A stretch of 64,000 nt of DNA from Nocardioides oleivorans (lineage in GTDB: Bacteria > Actinomycetota > Actinomycetes > Propionibacteriales > Nocardioidaceae). Below the pieces are notes generated by a model. That model saw only the letters and a list, made by a program, of their open reading frames with translations. It made no database searches and was not told the DNA's origin. Shown here piece after piece: positions 24,755 to 33,574 of the stretch. The first letter of the stretch is position 1; every line of letters begins with the position of its first letter. The stretch covers positions 1 through 64,000 of the forward strand of contig NZ_SDWT01000004.1 of NCBI RefSeq assembly GCF_004137255.1, written 5' to 3'. The position numbers were made by a program, and so were the translations under genes.

Positions 24755-25968
24755 GCGACCACTTCGTCGACCGCAACCGGCTCTGGGCGCGGCTGAACAC
24801 CGCGATCGGCGCGCTGCCCGAGGCTCCGGCGACCCCGATCGCGGTGGTCGACCTCGACGCCTTCGACGCCAACGCCGCCGACCTCGTCCGTCGCGCCGGC
24901 GGCAAGCCGATCCGGGTCGCGTCGAAGTCGCTGCGGGTTCCGGGGCTCATCGAGCGCGCGCTCGCCCGCGACGGATTCGCCGGCGTGCTGGCGTACACCG
25001 TCGCCGAGGCGCTCTGGCTCCACGAGGCAGGCATCAGCGACGACATCGTGGTCGCCTATCCCAGCGTCGACCTCGCGGCCCTGCGCCGCCTCACCTCGTC
25101 CCCGGCAGCAGCCGCGGCGATCACGCTGATGGTGGACGACCCGGCCCACCTCGACGTCGTCGACGAGACCCGGCTGTCGCTCGACGTGCCGGTCCGGATC
25201 GCGCTCGACGTCGACGCGGGCCTGCGGCTCGGGGGGCAGCACATCGGCCCCAAGCGCTCCCCGCTCTTCGACACCGCCGACATCGTCGCGCTCGCCCGTA
25301 AGGTCGTCGAGCGCGACGGGTTCACGCTCGTCGGGGTGATGACCTACGAGGGACAGGTCGCCGGCGTCCAGGACGACGTCCCGGACCAGCGCACCAAGTC
25401 GTTGCTCGTACGCCGCCTCAAGCAGGCCTCGATGGCCCAGCTCGAGGTACGCCGACGCGAGATCGCCGACGCGCTCGCACGGATCACCGACCTCGAGTTC
25501 TGGAACGGCGGCGGATCCGGCTCGGTCGAGGCCACGGCCGCCGACGGCGCCGTCACCGAGATCGCCGCCGGCTCCGGCCTGCTGGTGCCCGGCATCTTCG
25601 ACCACTACGCCTCGTTCGAGCCACACCCGGCCGCCTTCTTCGGCCTGCGCGTGAGCCGCAAGCCCAGTCCGGCCATGGCCACCGTGCACGGCGGTGGACT
25701 GATCGCGAGCGGGGCGACCGGCGAGGACCGCTCCCCCGTCCCGTGGGCGCCGCCCGGGCTGCACCTGACCGGGCTCGAGGGCGCCGGCGAGGTCCAGACG
25801 CCCCTGACCGGCCACCCGGCGGCGCTGCTCCACATCGGCGACCTGGTGTGGTTCCGGCACGCGAAGTCGGGCGAGCTCTTCGAGCACGTGCGCGACGTGC
25901 ACCTGGTGAGCGGCGAGGCGGTGACCGGCGTCGTGCCGTCCTACCGCGGCCACGACCTCGCGTTCTGA
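24751..25968 (+). CDS. Fold-type III PLP enzyme: amino acid deaminase/aldolase (D-threonine aldolase / D-serine dehydratase-like)
   Basis: It is 405 aa. The N-terminal alanine-racemase-like TIM barrel has the probable PLP lysine in IRVASKSLRVPG. A C-terminal beta domain of the D-serine dehydratase/D-threonine aldolase type carries a candidate metal site, RHAKSGELFEH, where characterised D-serine dehydratases have an H-C-D motif. A reaction on D-beta-hydroxy amino acids is likely, but the substrate is unassigned. The GTG start overlaps the preceding stop (GTGA). A P-loop kinase-like gene follows 7 nt later. Confidence 0.8.
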   Translation: MSDHFVDRNRLWARLNTAIGALPEAPATPIAVVDLDAFDANAADLVRRAGGKPIRVASKSLRVPGLIERALARDGFAGVLAYTVAEALWLHEAGISDDIVVAYPSVDLAALRRLTSSPAAAAAITLMVDDPAHLDVVDETRLSLDVPVRIALDVDAGLRLGGQHIGPKRSPLFDTADIVALARKVVERDGFTLVGVMTYEGQVAGVQDDVPDQRTKSLLVRRLKQASMAQLEVRRREIADALARITDLEFWNGGGSGSVEATAADGAVTEIAAGSGLLVPGIFDHYASFEPHPAAFFGLRVSRKPSPAMATVHGGGLIASGATGEDRSPVPWAPPGLHLTGLEGAGEVQTPLTGHPAALLHIGDLVWFRHAKSGELFEHVRDVHLVSGEAVTGVVPSYRGHDLAF

Positions 25969-25975
25969 GGCCCTG

Positions 25976-26527
25976 GTGCTGCTCGGCTCCGAGGTCGCGC
26001 GAGACGCCGCCGGCCGCGTGCTCGCCGCGCCGCCGACCCTGGGCGCCGGCAGGCTGGTCTGCATCGACGGGCCGACCGGGTCGGGGAAGACCACGCTGGC
26101 CGACGCGCTCGCGCAGGTCGTACCGGGGACGACGCTCGTGCACACCGACGACCTCCTTCACGGCTGGCGGGGCCTCGCGGGCCTCGCGGCCAGCGTCGAG
26201 TCGCTGCTGACGCCACTGGGCGCGGGTGATGCCGGCCGGTGGACGCGGTGGGACTGGCACGCGAGCGCCTGGGCCGAGACGAACGTCGTCGAGCCGGGCG
26301 GGTTGCTGGTGCTGGAGGGCGTGGGCTGCTGGTCTCCGGCCATCGCCGACCTCGTGGGCCTGCTGGTGTGGGTGGAGGCCGACAGCGACGTCCGGCTCGA
26401 GCGGGGCGTCGCGCGCGACGGTGAGGCCATGCGCGAGCACCTGGTCAGGTGGCGGGTCGACGAGACGGCGCTGCACGCCCGGCTCCGCACCCGCGAGCAC
26501 GCCGACCTCGTCGTGTCGACCGACTGA
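25976..26527 (+). CDS. P-loop ATPase/kinase, uridine-kinase-like
   Basis: It is 183 aa with Walker A GPTGSGKTT (about residues 33-41), an acidic HTDDLLHGW segment typical of the substrate side of uridine/pantothenate-kinase folds, and a strand LLVLEGVGCWSP corresponding to Walker B. The phosphate acceptor is unknown. The GTG start follows the preceding stop by 7 nt, so it is probably in the same operon. Confidence 0.7.
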   Translation: MLLGSEVARDAAGRVLAAPPTLGAGRLVCIDGPTGSGKTTLADALAQVVPGTTLVHTDDLLHGWRGLAGLAASVESLLTPLGAGDAGRWTRWDWHASAWAETNVVEPGGLLVLEGVGCWSPAIADLVGLLVWVEADSDVRLERGVARDGEAMREHLVRWRVDETALHARLRTREHADLVVSTD

Positions 26528-26558
26528 CCCGGACCGGCCGCGCCCTAGGGTGGCGAGC

Positions 26559-27464
26559 ATGGTGCATCCCAGCGGTGAGCAGTACGAGATCGCGGCGGCC
26601 GGCTACACGGCTGTCGTCACCGAGAGCGGCGCCGCCCTCCGCGCCCTGGCGCGCGACGGCCGCGACCTGGTGCACGGCTTCGCCGAGGACGCGATGTCGG
26701 GCGGCGGTCGCGGCCAGCTGCTGATGCCGTGGCCCAACCGGATCCGCGACGGGCGCTACTCCTTCGGCGGTCGCGACCTCCAGCTAGGCCTGACCGACCC
26801 CGGCCACGGCAACGCCTCCCACGGGCTCGCTCGCTGGGCCGCCTGGACCCTCGAGGAGCAGACGAGCACGTCGGTCTCGCTCGTCTACCGCGTGATGGCG
26901 CAGACCGGTTACCCATGGACGCTGGACCTGCACGTGCTCTACGACCTCTCGGCCGACGGGCTCGTCGTCACGCAGACGGCGACCAACCTCGCGCCCGAGC
27001 CGGCGCCGTACGCCAGCGGGGCGCACCCGTACCTCTGCGTGGGGGATGCGATCGAGGACCTCGAGCTGCACGTGCCGGCCCGCACCCGCCTGCTGGTGGA
27101 CGAGCGCCAGCTCCCGACCGGCATCGAGCCGGTCTCGGGCGACACGGACTTCACCACCCCCCGCCGGATCGGCGACCTCGAGCTCGACCACGGCTTCGGC
27201 GGTCTCGAGCACGCGGACGGCCGGGCCACGGTCACGCTGCGCGACCCGGCCACTGGTGACGGCGTCGCCCTCTGGGTGGACGCGCAGCACCACTGGCTGC
27301 AGCTCTACACCGCGCCCACCGCGGGTGCTCGCCCCGCGATCGCGGTCGAGCCGATGACCGCCCCCGCCGACGCGTTCAACTCGGGCACGCACCTCGTCAC
27401 GCTCGCACCCGCCGGTGCCGGCGGTGACGAGCTGTCGGTGTCGTGGGGCATCCACGCCCTCTGA
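26559..27464 (+). CDS. Aldose 1-epimerase (galactose mutarotase-like) family protein
   Basis: It is a 301-aa beta-sandwich protein with NRIRDGRYSFGGRDLQL near the N-terminus, the catalytic-type His of GNASHGLARW and SGAHPYLCV, and the C-terminal AIAVEPMTAPADAFN block with a probable catalytic Glu. It interconverts sugar anomers; the sugar is unspecified. TAGGGT lies 7 nt before the ATG without a Shine-Dalgarno, a likely leaderless start separate from the upstream genes. Confidence 0.85.
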   Translation: MVHPSGEQYEIAAAGYTAVVTESGAALRALARDGRDLVHGFAEDAMSGGGRGQLLMPWPNRIRDGRYSFGGRDLQLGLTDPGHGNASHGLARWAAWTLEEQTSTSVSLVYRVMAQTGYPWTLDLHVLYDLSADGLVVTQTATNLAPEPAPYASGAHPYLCVGDAIEDLELHVPARTRLLVDERQLPTGIEPVSGDTDFTTPRRIGDLELDHGFGGLEHADGRATVTLRDPATGDGVALWVDAQHHWLQLYTAPTAGARPAIAVEPMTAPADAFNSGTHLVTLAPAGAGGDELSVSWGIHAL

Positions 27465-27468
27465 GGGG

Positions 27469-27927
27469 TCAGCGTCCGCCCGACGACTGCCGGTCGATGA
27501 GCGCCCGCAGCTCGCGCACACCGTCGCGGGCGCCGCGCCCGTCGCTGCCCTGGAGCGCCATGGCGGAGATCTCCGTGCCGTCGGCGAGGTCGAGGGTCGC
27601 CCACGGGGCGCCGGCCGGGAAGTGGACGGCGACGACCTCCGCCCATTCCAGCCTGCGGGTGCGGAAGCCGTTGACGACGACCAGCGAGTCCCGGTCCGCG
27701 GTGACGCGGGCGCGGGCGAGGGCCCAGCCGCACGTGGCCAGCCCGGCACCCATGGCCAGCACGGTGAAGCGCTGGAGCCACGAGAACCGGTCGCGCACGG
27801 ACTCGTCGAAGCCGTACCAGCAGGCCACGCACACGACGAGGAGCATCACGCCGAAGCCGATGACGGCGTAGCGCACGCCCGCCGGCCGCCACGTGCGAGG
27901 CAGTCCCACCTCAGAGGCGGCAGGCAT
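27469..27927 (-). CDS. Membrane-anchored PH-domain (bPH) protein
   Basis: It is 152 aa with two TM helices (about 19-39 and 54-72) followed by a short bacterial PH-like domain (RRLEWAEVVAVHFPAG ... GTEISAMALQG). Such proteins often follow hisG in actinobacteria; their role is unknown. The ATG at 27927 overlaps the hisG end by 17 nt. A GTG immediately downstream of the hisG stop is a possible alternative, with loss of a few residues. Confidence 0.75.
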   Translation of the reverse strand: MPAASEVGLPRTWRPAGVRYAVIGFGVMLLVVCVACWYGFDESVRDRFSWLQRFTVLAMGAGLATCGWALARARVTADRDSLVVVNGFRTRRLEWAEVVAVHFPAGAPWATLDLADGTEISAMALQGSDGRGARDGVRELRALIDRQSSGGR

Positions 27928-28756
27928 GGATGTCCGTCAGCAGGATGGCGCGCGCCCCGATCGAGTAGAGGTCGTCCATCAGCCGCTGGGAGTTGGCCCG
28001 GGGCACCATGACGCGGACCGCGACCCAGCCGGCCTTGCCGAGCGGGGAGATCGTCGGGCCCTCGCGCCCCGGGGCGAGCTCGGTCGCCTCGGGCAGGTGG
28101 GTCTCCTCGATGTCGTAGTCCATCATCACGTAGCTGCGGGCGACCAGGACGCCCTCGACCCGGCGGCGGAAGATGTCGAAGTCGGCCGCGACGTCGCCAC
28201 CACGCGTGATGAGCACCGCCTGCGAGTCGAGGATGACGTCCCCGAAGGTGGCCAGGCCCGCCGCGCGCAGCGTGGAGCCGGTCTCCACGACGTCGGCGAT
28301 GACGTCGGCGACGCCGAGCTGGATGCTCGTCTCGACGGCCCCGTCGAGGCGGGTGACGGTCGCGTCGATCCCGTGGCGGAAGAGGAAGTCCTCCACCACA
28401 CCGACGTACGACGTCGCGATGCGCAGGCCGCGGAGGTCCTCCACTGAGGAGTAGCGGCCGGCGGGACCGGCGAAGTGGAAGCGCGAGCGGCCGAAGCCGA
28501 GGTTCATCACCTCGTCGGCCTTGGCACCGGAGTCGAGCAGCAGGTCGCGCCCGGTGATGCCGACGTCGAGCGTGCCCTCACCGACGTAGAGCGCTATGTC
28601 GCGCGGGCGCAGGTAGAAGAACTCGACGTCGTTGTCGTGGTCGACGAGCGCGAGCTCCTTGGAGTCGGTGCGCTGGCGGTAGCCCGACTCACGCAGGATG
28701 TCGGTGGCGGCCTGGGAGAGCGCGCCCTTGTTGGGCACGGCGATGCGGAGGGTCAT
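27911..28756 (-). CDS. hisG: ATP phosphoribosyltransferase, long form
   Basis: It performs the first step of histidine synthesis (ATP plus PRPP). It is 281 aa with an N-terminal catalytic domain (LRIAVPNKGALSQAA, DVGITGRDLL) and the PRPP loop DVVETGSTLRAAGL. A C-terminal ACT-like regulatory domain (VRVMVPRANSQRLMDDL) indicates the histidine-feedback-inhibited long form that does not need HisZ. It lies 9 nt after hisE in a two-gene his operon. Confidence 0.95.
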   Translation of the reverse strand: MTLRIAVPNKGALSQAATDILRESGYRQRTDSKELALVDHDNDVEFFYLRPRDIALYVGEGTLDVGITGRDLLLDSGAKADEVMNLGFGRSRFHFAGPAGRYSSVEDLRGLRIATSYVGVVEDFLFRHGIDATVTRLDGAVETSIQLGVADVIADVVETGSTLRAAGLATFGDVILDSQAVLITRGGDVAADFDIFRRRVEGVLVARSYVMMDYDIEETHLPEATELAPGREGPTISPLGKAGWVAVRVMVPRANSQRLMDDLYSIGARAILLTDIHACRL

Positions 28757-28765
28757 GCGGTCACC

Positions 28766-29029
28766 TCACAGGTGGGCGTAGACGTCGTCGAGGGTCAGTC
28801 CGGAGGCGATCATCAGCACCTGGGCGTGGTAGAGCAGCTGGCTGATCTCCAGCGCGGTCGCGTCCTTGCCCTCGTGCTCGGCGGCCATCCAGGACTCGGC
28901 GGCCTCCTCCAGGAGCTTCTTGCCGATGGCATGGACGCCGGCGTCGAGCTGCTGGACGGTGCCGGAGCCCTCGGGGCGCTCCACGGCCTTGGTGGACAGC
29001 TCTGCCCACAGGTCCTCGAACGTCTTCAC
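28766..29029 (-). CDS. hisE: Phosphoribosyl-ATP pyrophosphohydrolase
   Basis: It performs the second step of histidine synthesis. It is an 87-aa MazG-like all-alpha protein with KKLLEEAAESWMAAEHEG and ALEISQLLYHAQVLM carrying the Mg-binding acidic residues. The GTG start is fixed by the family N-terminus (KTFEDLWAELS) and by TAGGCT 7 nt upstream, a probable leaderless promoter that would drive hisE-hisG. Confidence 0.94.
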   Translation of the reverse strand: MKTFEDLWAELSTKAVERPEGSGTVQQLDAGVHAIGKKLLEEAAESWMAAEHEGKDATALEISQLLYHAQVLMIASGLTLDDVYAHL

Positions 29030-29134
29030 AGGCGCCAGCCTACGGCGCTCGCGGCTCCGGGTCGGCGCCGGTCCCGTGCGCGGACCACCCCGAGGAGGGG
29101 TGGCACTGTCGGTCCGGCGGAGTACGGTCGCCAC

Positions 29135-29392
29135 ATGACTGAATCGAACATCCATTCGGACGACGCGACACCCGACCCCACCCAGGAGACCCTCGGCGGC
29201 CCCCAGGGCGACAGCACCCGGAAGGACCCCGAGGAGTGGGTCACCGGCGACGAGCCGATGACCGGCGCGCAGCGCAGCTACCTCGACACGCTCGCCCGCG
29301 AGAACGGCGAGGAGATCCCCGCCGACCTCACCAAGGCGCAGGCGTCCGAGCACATCGACCGCCTCCAGGCGGGCAGCGACCGCACGAGCTGA
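29135..29392 (+). CDS. DUF3072 domain-containing small protein
   Basis: It is an 85-aa hydrophilic, acidic protein. After a disordered Asp/Thr-rich N-terminus, the DUF3072 core (about 40-80) reads MTGAQRSYLDTLARENGEE and LTKAQASEHIDRLQ, a helix-turn-helix-like SAP/tudor-associated fold of unknown function found in actinobacteria and proteobacteria. TACGGT lies 6 nt before the ATG (leaderless). It is divergent from hisE and convergent with ribH. Confidence 0.8.
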   Translation: MTESNIHSDDATPDPTQETLGGPQGDSTRKDPEEWVTGDEPMTGAQRSYLDTLARENGEEIPADLTKAQASEHIDRLQAGSDRTS

Positions 29393-29399
29393 GACCCGC

Positions 29400-29879
29400 T
29401 CAGCCGGGGAGTCGACCCCGGATGACCCGGGCGGTGTCGAGGGCGGCGGCAGTGGCCTCAAAGCCCTTGTCCTCGGCCGACCCCTCCAGGCCGGCGCGGT
29501 CGAGCGCCTGCTCCTCGGTGTCGCAGGTGAGGACGCCGAAGCCGACCGGCATCGCGTGCTCGACGCTGACCTGGGTCAGCCCGACGGTGGCCGCCGAGCA
29601 GACGTAGTCGAAGTGCGGCGTGCCGCCGCGGATGACGACGCCGAGCGCCACCACGGCGTCGTACCCGTTCCGGGCGAGGGCAGCCGCGACGACGGGGAGC
29701 TCGAAGGTCCCCGGCACCCGGATCACCTCCGGCTCGGCGATGCCGTACGCCGCCAGCGCGCGCTCGGCGCCCGCGACGAGACCGTCCATCACCTGGGTGT
29801 GCCAGGTCGCGGCGACGACGGCCACTCGCAGGGCGCTCGCGTCGAAGGGCTGGGACGTGGGTGCTCCGGCGCCGCTCAC
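29400..29879 (-). CDS. ribH: 6,7-dimethyl-8-ribityllumazine synthase
   Basis: It is the penultimate riboflavin enzyme, condensing the ribityl-pyrimidine with 3,4-dihydroxy-2-butanone 4-phosphate. It is 159 aa with the family motifs VPGTFELPVVA, VALGVVIRGGTPHFDYVC (catalytic His) and PVGFGVLTCDTEEQALDRAG. The GTG start overlaps the ribBA stop (GTGA). It is the last gene of the riboflavin operon. Confidence 0.95.
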   Translation of the reverse strand: MSGAGAPTSQPFDASALRVAVVAATWHTQVMDGLVAGAERALAAYGIAEPEVIRVPGTFELPVVAAALARNGYDAVVALGVVIRGGTPHFDYVCSAATVGLTQVSVEHAMPVGFGVLTCDTEEQALDRAGLEGSAEDKGFEATAAALDTARVIRGRLPG

Positions 29880-31120
29880 GAGGCTCCTCCGTTGGTCAGG
29901 CCGGGCAGGTCGTGGCCCATCCGGTCGCGCTTGGTCTGCAGGTAGGCGAGGTTGTGGTCGTTGGGGTGCGGCGTGAGCGGGACCCGCTCGGTGACCGTGA
30001 TCCCGAAGTCCTCGAGGCTGGCGGTCTTGTCGGGGTTGTTCGTCATCAGCCGCACCGACGAGATGCCGAGGTCGCGCAGGACCTGCGTCGCGGTGCCGTA
30101 GTGGCGCGCGTCGGCGGGCAGGCCGAGGTCCAGGTTGGCGTCCACGGTGTCGCGCCCGCCGTCCTGGAGCTCGTAGGCCTGGAGCTTGGCGACGAGGCCG
30201 ATGCCGCGGCCCTCGTGGCCCCGCAGGTAGACCACCACTCCCCTGCCCTCCTCGACGACCGCGCGCAGCGCCTCGTCGAGCTGCGGTCCGCAGTCGCAGC
30301 GCTCGCTGCCGAAGACGTCTCCGGTGAGGCACTCGCTGTGCACGCGGGTCAGCACGGGCGCGTCGCCGCTGATGTCGCCGTGGACGAGGGCGACGTGCTC
30401 GCTGCCGTCGATCGTGATCCGGTAGCCGTAGGCGGTGAACTCGCCGTGCTTCGTGGGCAGCCTGGTCTCGGCGACGCGCTCGACGTGGCGCTCGTGGCGG
30501 CGGCGGTGGCGGACGAGGTCCTCGATGGAGATCATCGCGAGGCCGTGCTCGTCGGCGAAGGCGCGCAGCTCGGGGGCCCGCTTCATCGTGCCGTCGTCGT
30601 TGACGACCTCGACCAAGACGCCGGCCGGCGTCAGCCCGGCCAGCATGGCCAGGTCGACGGCCGCCTCGGTGTGCCCACGACGTACGAGCACACCGCCGTC
30701 GCGGTAGCGGAGCGGGAAGACGTGGCCGGGCCGGGTGAGCTCCCACGGCTCGGTCGCCGAGTCGGCGAGCGTCCGGGCGGTGTGGGCGCGGTCGGCCGCG
30801 CTGATGCCGGTGCTGACACCGTCGCGGGCGTCGACGGAGATCGTGTACGCCGTGCGCAGCTTGTCCTTGTTGTGCGGCGTCATCAGCGGGATCTCGAGCC
30901 GGTCGAGCATCTCGGCCGGCATCGGCACGCAGATCACGCCCGAGGAGTGCCGGATGGTGAAGGCCATCAGCTCGGGCGTCGCCCTGGCTGCGGCGAAGAT
31001 GATGTCGCCCTCGTTCTCGCGGTCCTCGTCGTCGACGACCACGACGGCCTTGCCGGCGGCGATGTCGGCGATGGCACGCTCGACGGAGTCCAGCCGGACG
31101 CTGCTCCCGGTGTCGCTCAT
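29876..31120 (-). CDS. ribBA: Bifunctional DHBP synthase / GTP cyclohydrolase II
   Basis: It supplies both riboflavin precursors. It is 414 aa. The N-terminal DHBP synthase domain (1-205) has DDEDRENEGD and RHSSGVICVP. The C-terminal GTP cyclohydrolase II domain (206-410) has the zinc cysteines CLTGDVFGSERCDCG and GHEGRGIGL. Both active sites are complete. The ATG overlaps the upstream transporter stop (ATGA). Confidence 0.96.
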   Translation of the reverse strand: MSDTGSSVRLDSVERAIADIAAGKAVVVVDDEDRENEGDIIFAAARATPELMAFTIRHSSGVICVPMPAEMLDRLEIPLMTPHNKDKLRTAYTISVDARDGVSTGISAADRAHTARTLADSATEPWELTRPGHVFPLRYRDGGVLVRRGHTEAAVDLAMLAGLTPAGVLVEVVNDDGTMKRAPELRAFADEHGLAMISIEDLVRHRRRHERHVERVAETRLPTKHGEFTAYGYRITIDGSEHVALVHGDISGDAPVLTRVHSECLTGDVFGSERCDCGPQLDEALRAVVEEGRGVVVYLRGHEGRGIGLVAKLQAYELQDGGRDTVDANLDLGLPADARHYGTATQVLRDLGISSVRLMTNNPDKTASLEDFGITVTERVPLTPHPNDHNLAYLQTKRDRMGHDLPGLTNGGAS

Positions 31121-31815
31121 GCGGGGATCGCCTCCTGCTCGTCGACGGTGGACGTGTCGACGACCGTGCGGGCGTCGCGCAGCCAGACCACGAAGCCGAT
31201 GACGACGAAGACGGCGTAGAAGAGGTACATGCCCGCCGTCGGGTAGTAGCCCGCCTGGATCAGCGTGGTCACGCCGACGACGTCGACCAGGACCCAGACC
31301 AGCCAGAACTCCACCCAGCCGCGCGCCATGCCGTAGGTCGCCAGCATCGAGCCCGCGAGGATCCACGCCTCGGTCGTCGGGCCCCAGGAGCCGAGCACCT
31401 GCGTCAGCACGACGTACGCCACGGCGTAGCCGACGACGCCGAGACCGACGAGCTGCAGCCGCTCGGTGCGCGTCGCCCAGCGGGGTGCGATCGCGCCACC
31501 GTCGGAGGCACCGCCGGCCCTTTTGACCTGCGACCAGCGCCACCAGCCGTAGACCGACACCACGGCGAAGAAGACCTGGCGGCCGGCCTGGCCCCACAGC
31601 GGCTCGTCGATGTGGCCGGACAGCTCACCGGTGGCGAAGACGGTGAAGAGCAGGACGTTGCCGACCAGGCCGATCGGCCAGGCCCACACGAAGCGCTTCA
31701 TGCCGAGGATGGCGCTCGCGAGGCCGAAGAGGTTGCCGATGACCTCGCGGACACCGAGGGCACCACCCGGCACCGGGATGGTGCCGTGGACGAGCCATTC
31801 GAGGAGGGCTTGCAT
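31117..31815 (-). CDS. ribM: PnuC-family transporter, probable riboflavin uptake protein RibM/PnuX
   Basis: It is a 232-aa inner-membrane protein with about seven TM helices. The PnuC motif RFVWAWPIGLVGNVLL and the later WLVWVLVDVVG segment are visible. PnuC relatives carry nicotinamide riboside. However, the copy placed in riboflavin operons is the characterised riboflavin transporter of Corynebacterium (PnuX) and Streptomyces davawensis (RibM). Its position between ribE and ribBA, coupled at both ends (TGATG and ATGA), supports riboflavin as substrate. That is an inference from context. Confidence 0.82.
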   Translation of the reverse strand: MQALLEWLVHGTIPVPGGALGVREVIGNLFGLASAILGMKRFVWAWPIGLVGNVLLFTVFATGELSGHIDEPLWGQAGRQVFFAVVSVYGWWRWSQVKRAGGASDGGAIAPRWATRTERLQLVGLGVVGYAVAYVVLTQVLGSWGPTTEAWILAGSMLATYGMARGWVEFWLVWVLVDVVGVTTLIQAGYYPTAGMYLFYAVFVVIGFVVWLRDARTVVDTSTVDEQEAIPA

Positions 31816-32441
31816 CAGGATTCCTTGCTGTTCTGGGATGTCGGGGCGGGGACGTAGCCGCCGAGGAGCTTCTCGACGTGCTTGGCGATGACGTCGGCCT
31901 CGAGGTTGACCAGGTCGCCGACTCGGCGGCTGCCGAGCGTCGTGCGGGCGAGGGTCTCGGGGATGAGGCTGACGGTGAAGCTGGCGGCACGGGCCTCGAC
32001 GACGGTCAGGCTGACCCCGTCGACGGTGATCGATCCCTTGTCGACGAGGTAGCGCTCGAGGTGGTCGGGCAGCGAGACCTCGACGACGTCCCAGTGCTCG
32101 CTCGGCGAGCGGGAGATGATCTCGCCGACGCCGTCGACGTGGCCCTGGACGATGTGGCCGCCGAGGCGCTTGTCCACGGTGACCGCGCGCTCGAGGTTGA
32201 CCCGGTCACCGGGTACGACGCCGCGCAGGGAGGTCTTGTCGAGCGTCTCCTGCATGAGGTCGGCGGTCCACCTCCCCTCGCCCAGCTCGGCCACGGTGAG
32301 GCAGCAGCCGTTGACGGAGATCGAGTCGCCCAGCCCGGTGCCCTCGAGCACCGTGCCTGCCTCGACGGTGAGCCGGACGGCGTCACCCTGGTCGGTGACC
32401 TCGGCGATGGTGCCGAGCTCCTCGACGATCCCGGTGAACAT
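31815..32441 (-). CDS. ribE: Riboflavin synthase, alpha chain
   Basis: It dismutates two lumazines to riboflavin. It is 208 aa with two internally repeated lumazine-binding domains: MFTGIVEELG and NGCCLTV in the first, GHIVQGHVDG and DGVSLTVV in the second. Its ATG overlaps the ribD stop (TAATG), and its stop overlaps the transporter start. Confidence 0.95.
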   Translation of the reverse strand: MFTGIVEELGTIAEVTDQGDAVRLTVEAGTVLEGTGLGDSISVNGCCLTVAELGEGRWTADLMQETLDKTSLRGVVPGDRVNLERAVTVDKRLGGHIVQGHVDGVGEIISRSPSEHWDVVEVSLPDHLERYLVDKGSITVDGVSLTVVEARAASFTVSLIPETLARTTLGSRRVGDLVNLEADVIAKHVEKLLGGYVPAPTSQNSKES

Positions 32442-33496
32442 TAGGCACTCCTCCTCTGGGGGATCGGCGGCCTCATGGTGAGCCGCACGTTGGTGTCCTC
32501 GCCGTCGTGTCCCTGGAGCACGGCCACGTCGCTGACGTGGAGGTGCAGGGCGTCGGCGATCGTCGCGATGCCGAGGTCGGCGACGGCGTTGCGGCCCGCG
32601 CCGAGCAGCATCGGGGCGACGTAGGTGACGACCTCGTCGACGAGGCCCGCGGCGAGGAACGCCCGGGCCAGGGTCGGCCCGCCCTCGAGGAAGACGTGCT
32701 GGCGGCCGAGCCCGTGGAGCCGGGCCAGCGCCTCCTCGGGGTCGCGGGTGCGGAGGTGCACGGTCTCGGCGCGCGCGTCGAGGATCCGGCGGCCGGGGTC
32801 GAGGTCGCGCAGGCCCATCACCGCGCGGAGCGGCTGGATCGCGACCGGCTCGTCGACCTCGTCGCGGACGGTGAGCTCGGGGTCGTCGACCTCGACGGTG
32901 CCCGTGCCGACGAGCATCGTGTCGCAGAGCCCGCGGAGCCGGTGGGTGTCGAGGCGCGCGGCGCGGCTGGAGACCCAGCGGCTGGTGCCGTCGGCGGCGG
33001 CGCTGCGCCCGTCGAGCGTCGTCGCGAACTTCCAGGTGACGAAGGGGCGCCGGTGGACGATCGCGAAGGTCCACGCGCGGTTGATCGCCTGCGCGTCCTC
33101 GACCTGCTCGCCGCCGACGACCTCCACGCCTGCCTCACGCAGCCGCCCCGCGCCGCCGACGGCGACCGGGTTGGCGTCGGGCTGGGCGAAGACGACGCGG
33201 CGGACGCCGGCAGCGACCAGCGCCTCGCTGCAGGGACCGGTGCGGCCGGTGTGGTTGCACGGCTCGAGCGTCACGACGGCCGTCGCTCCGCGGGCCGCGT
33301 CGCCCGCCTCGGCGAGCGCGGCGGCCTCGGCGTGGGGCGTGCCCGCGCCGCGGTGGAAGCCCTCGGCGATCGTCGTACCGTCCGGGGCGAGGAGCACGCA
33401 GCCGACGCGCGGGTTGGGGCCGAGGGGTACGCCGGGGGTGACGGCGAGCGCCAGCGCGCGCCGCATGGCGCGCTGCTCGGCATCGCTGGTCGTCAT
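32441..33496 (-). CDS. ribD: Bifunctional pyrimidine deaminase/reductase
   Basis: It is 351 aa. The N-terminal zinc deaminase has H-A-E (GTPHAEAAAL) and the PCNHTGRTGPC cysteines. The C-terminal NADPH reductase has KFATTLDGRSAA and VFLEGGPTLARAFL. The ATG at 33496 was chosen because GGAGG lies 5 nt upstream. A GTG ten codons earlier is possible but lacks that signal. It is the first gene of the riboflavin operon, under the FMN riboswitch. Confidence 0.94.
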   Translation of the reverse strand: MTTSDAEQRAMRRALALAVTPGVPLGPNPRVGCVLLAPDGTTIAEGFHRGAGTPHAEAAALAEAGDAARGATAVVTLEPCNHTGRTGPCSEALVAAGVRRVVFAQPDANPVAVGGAGRLREAGVEVVGGEQVEDAQAINRAWTFAIVHRRPFVTWKFATTLDGRSAAADGTSRWVSSRAARLDTHRLRGLCDTMLVGTGTVEVDDPELTVRDEVDEPVAIQPLRAVMGLRDLDPGRRILDARAETVHLRTRDPEEALARLHGLGRQHVFLEGGPTLARAFLAAGLVDEVVTYVAPMLLGAGRNAVADLGIATIADALHLHVSDVAVLQGHDGEDTNVRLTMRPPIPQRRSA

Positions 33497-33574
33497 CACT
33501 GCCTCCGGTCCGTCGGGCGGACTCAAGGGGGCAGGAGACGGGGCGCACCCCGGGACGGGACGCGCGAGCCGTCA
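33497..33574 (-). promoter_or_regulatory. FMN riboswitch expression platform
   Basis: This very G/C-rich stretch between the aptamer and the ribD ATG can form GGGGTGCGCCCC-type hairpins. It contains CTGCCCCC (33534-33527), able to pair with the ribD Shine-Dalgarno region GGAGGCAG (33506-33499) with one mismatch. That suggests control of translation initiation rather than a U-tract terminator, since none is seen. Confidence 0.4.
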
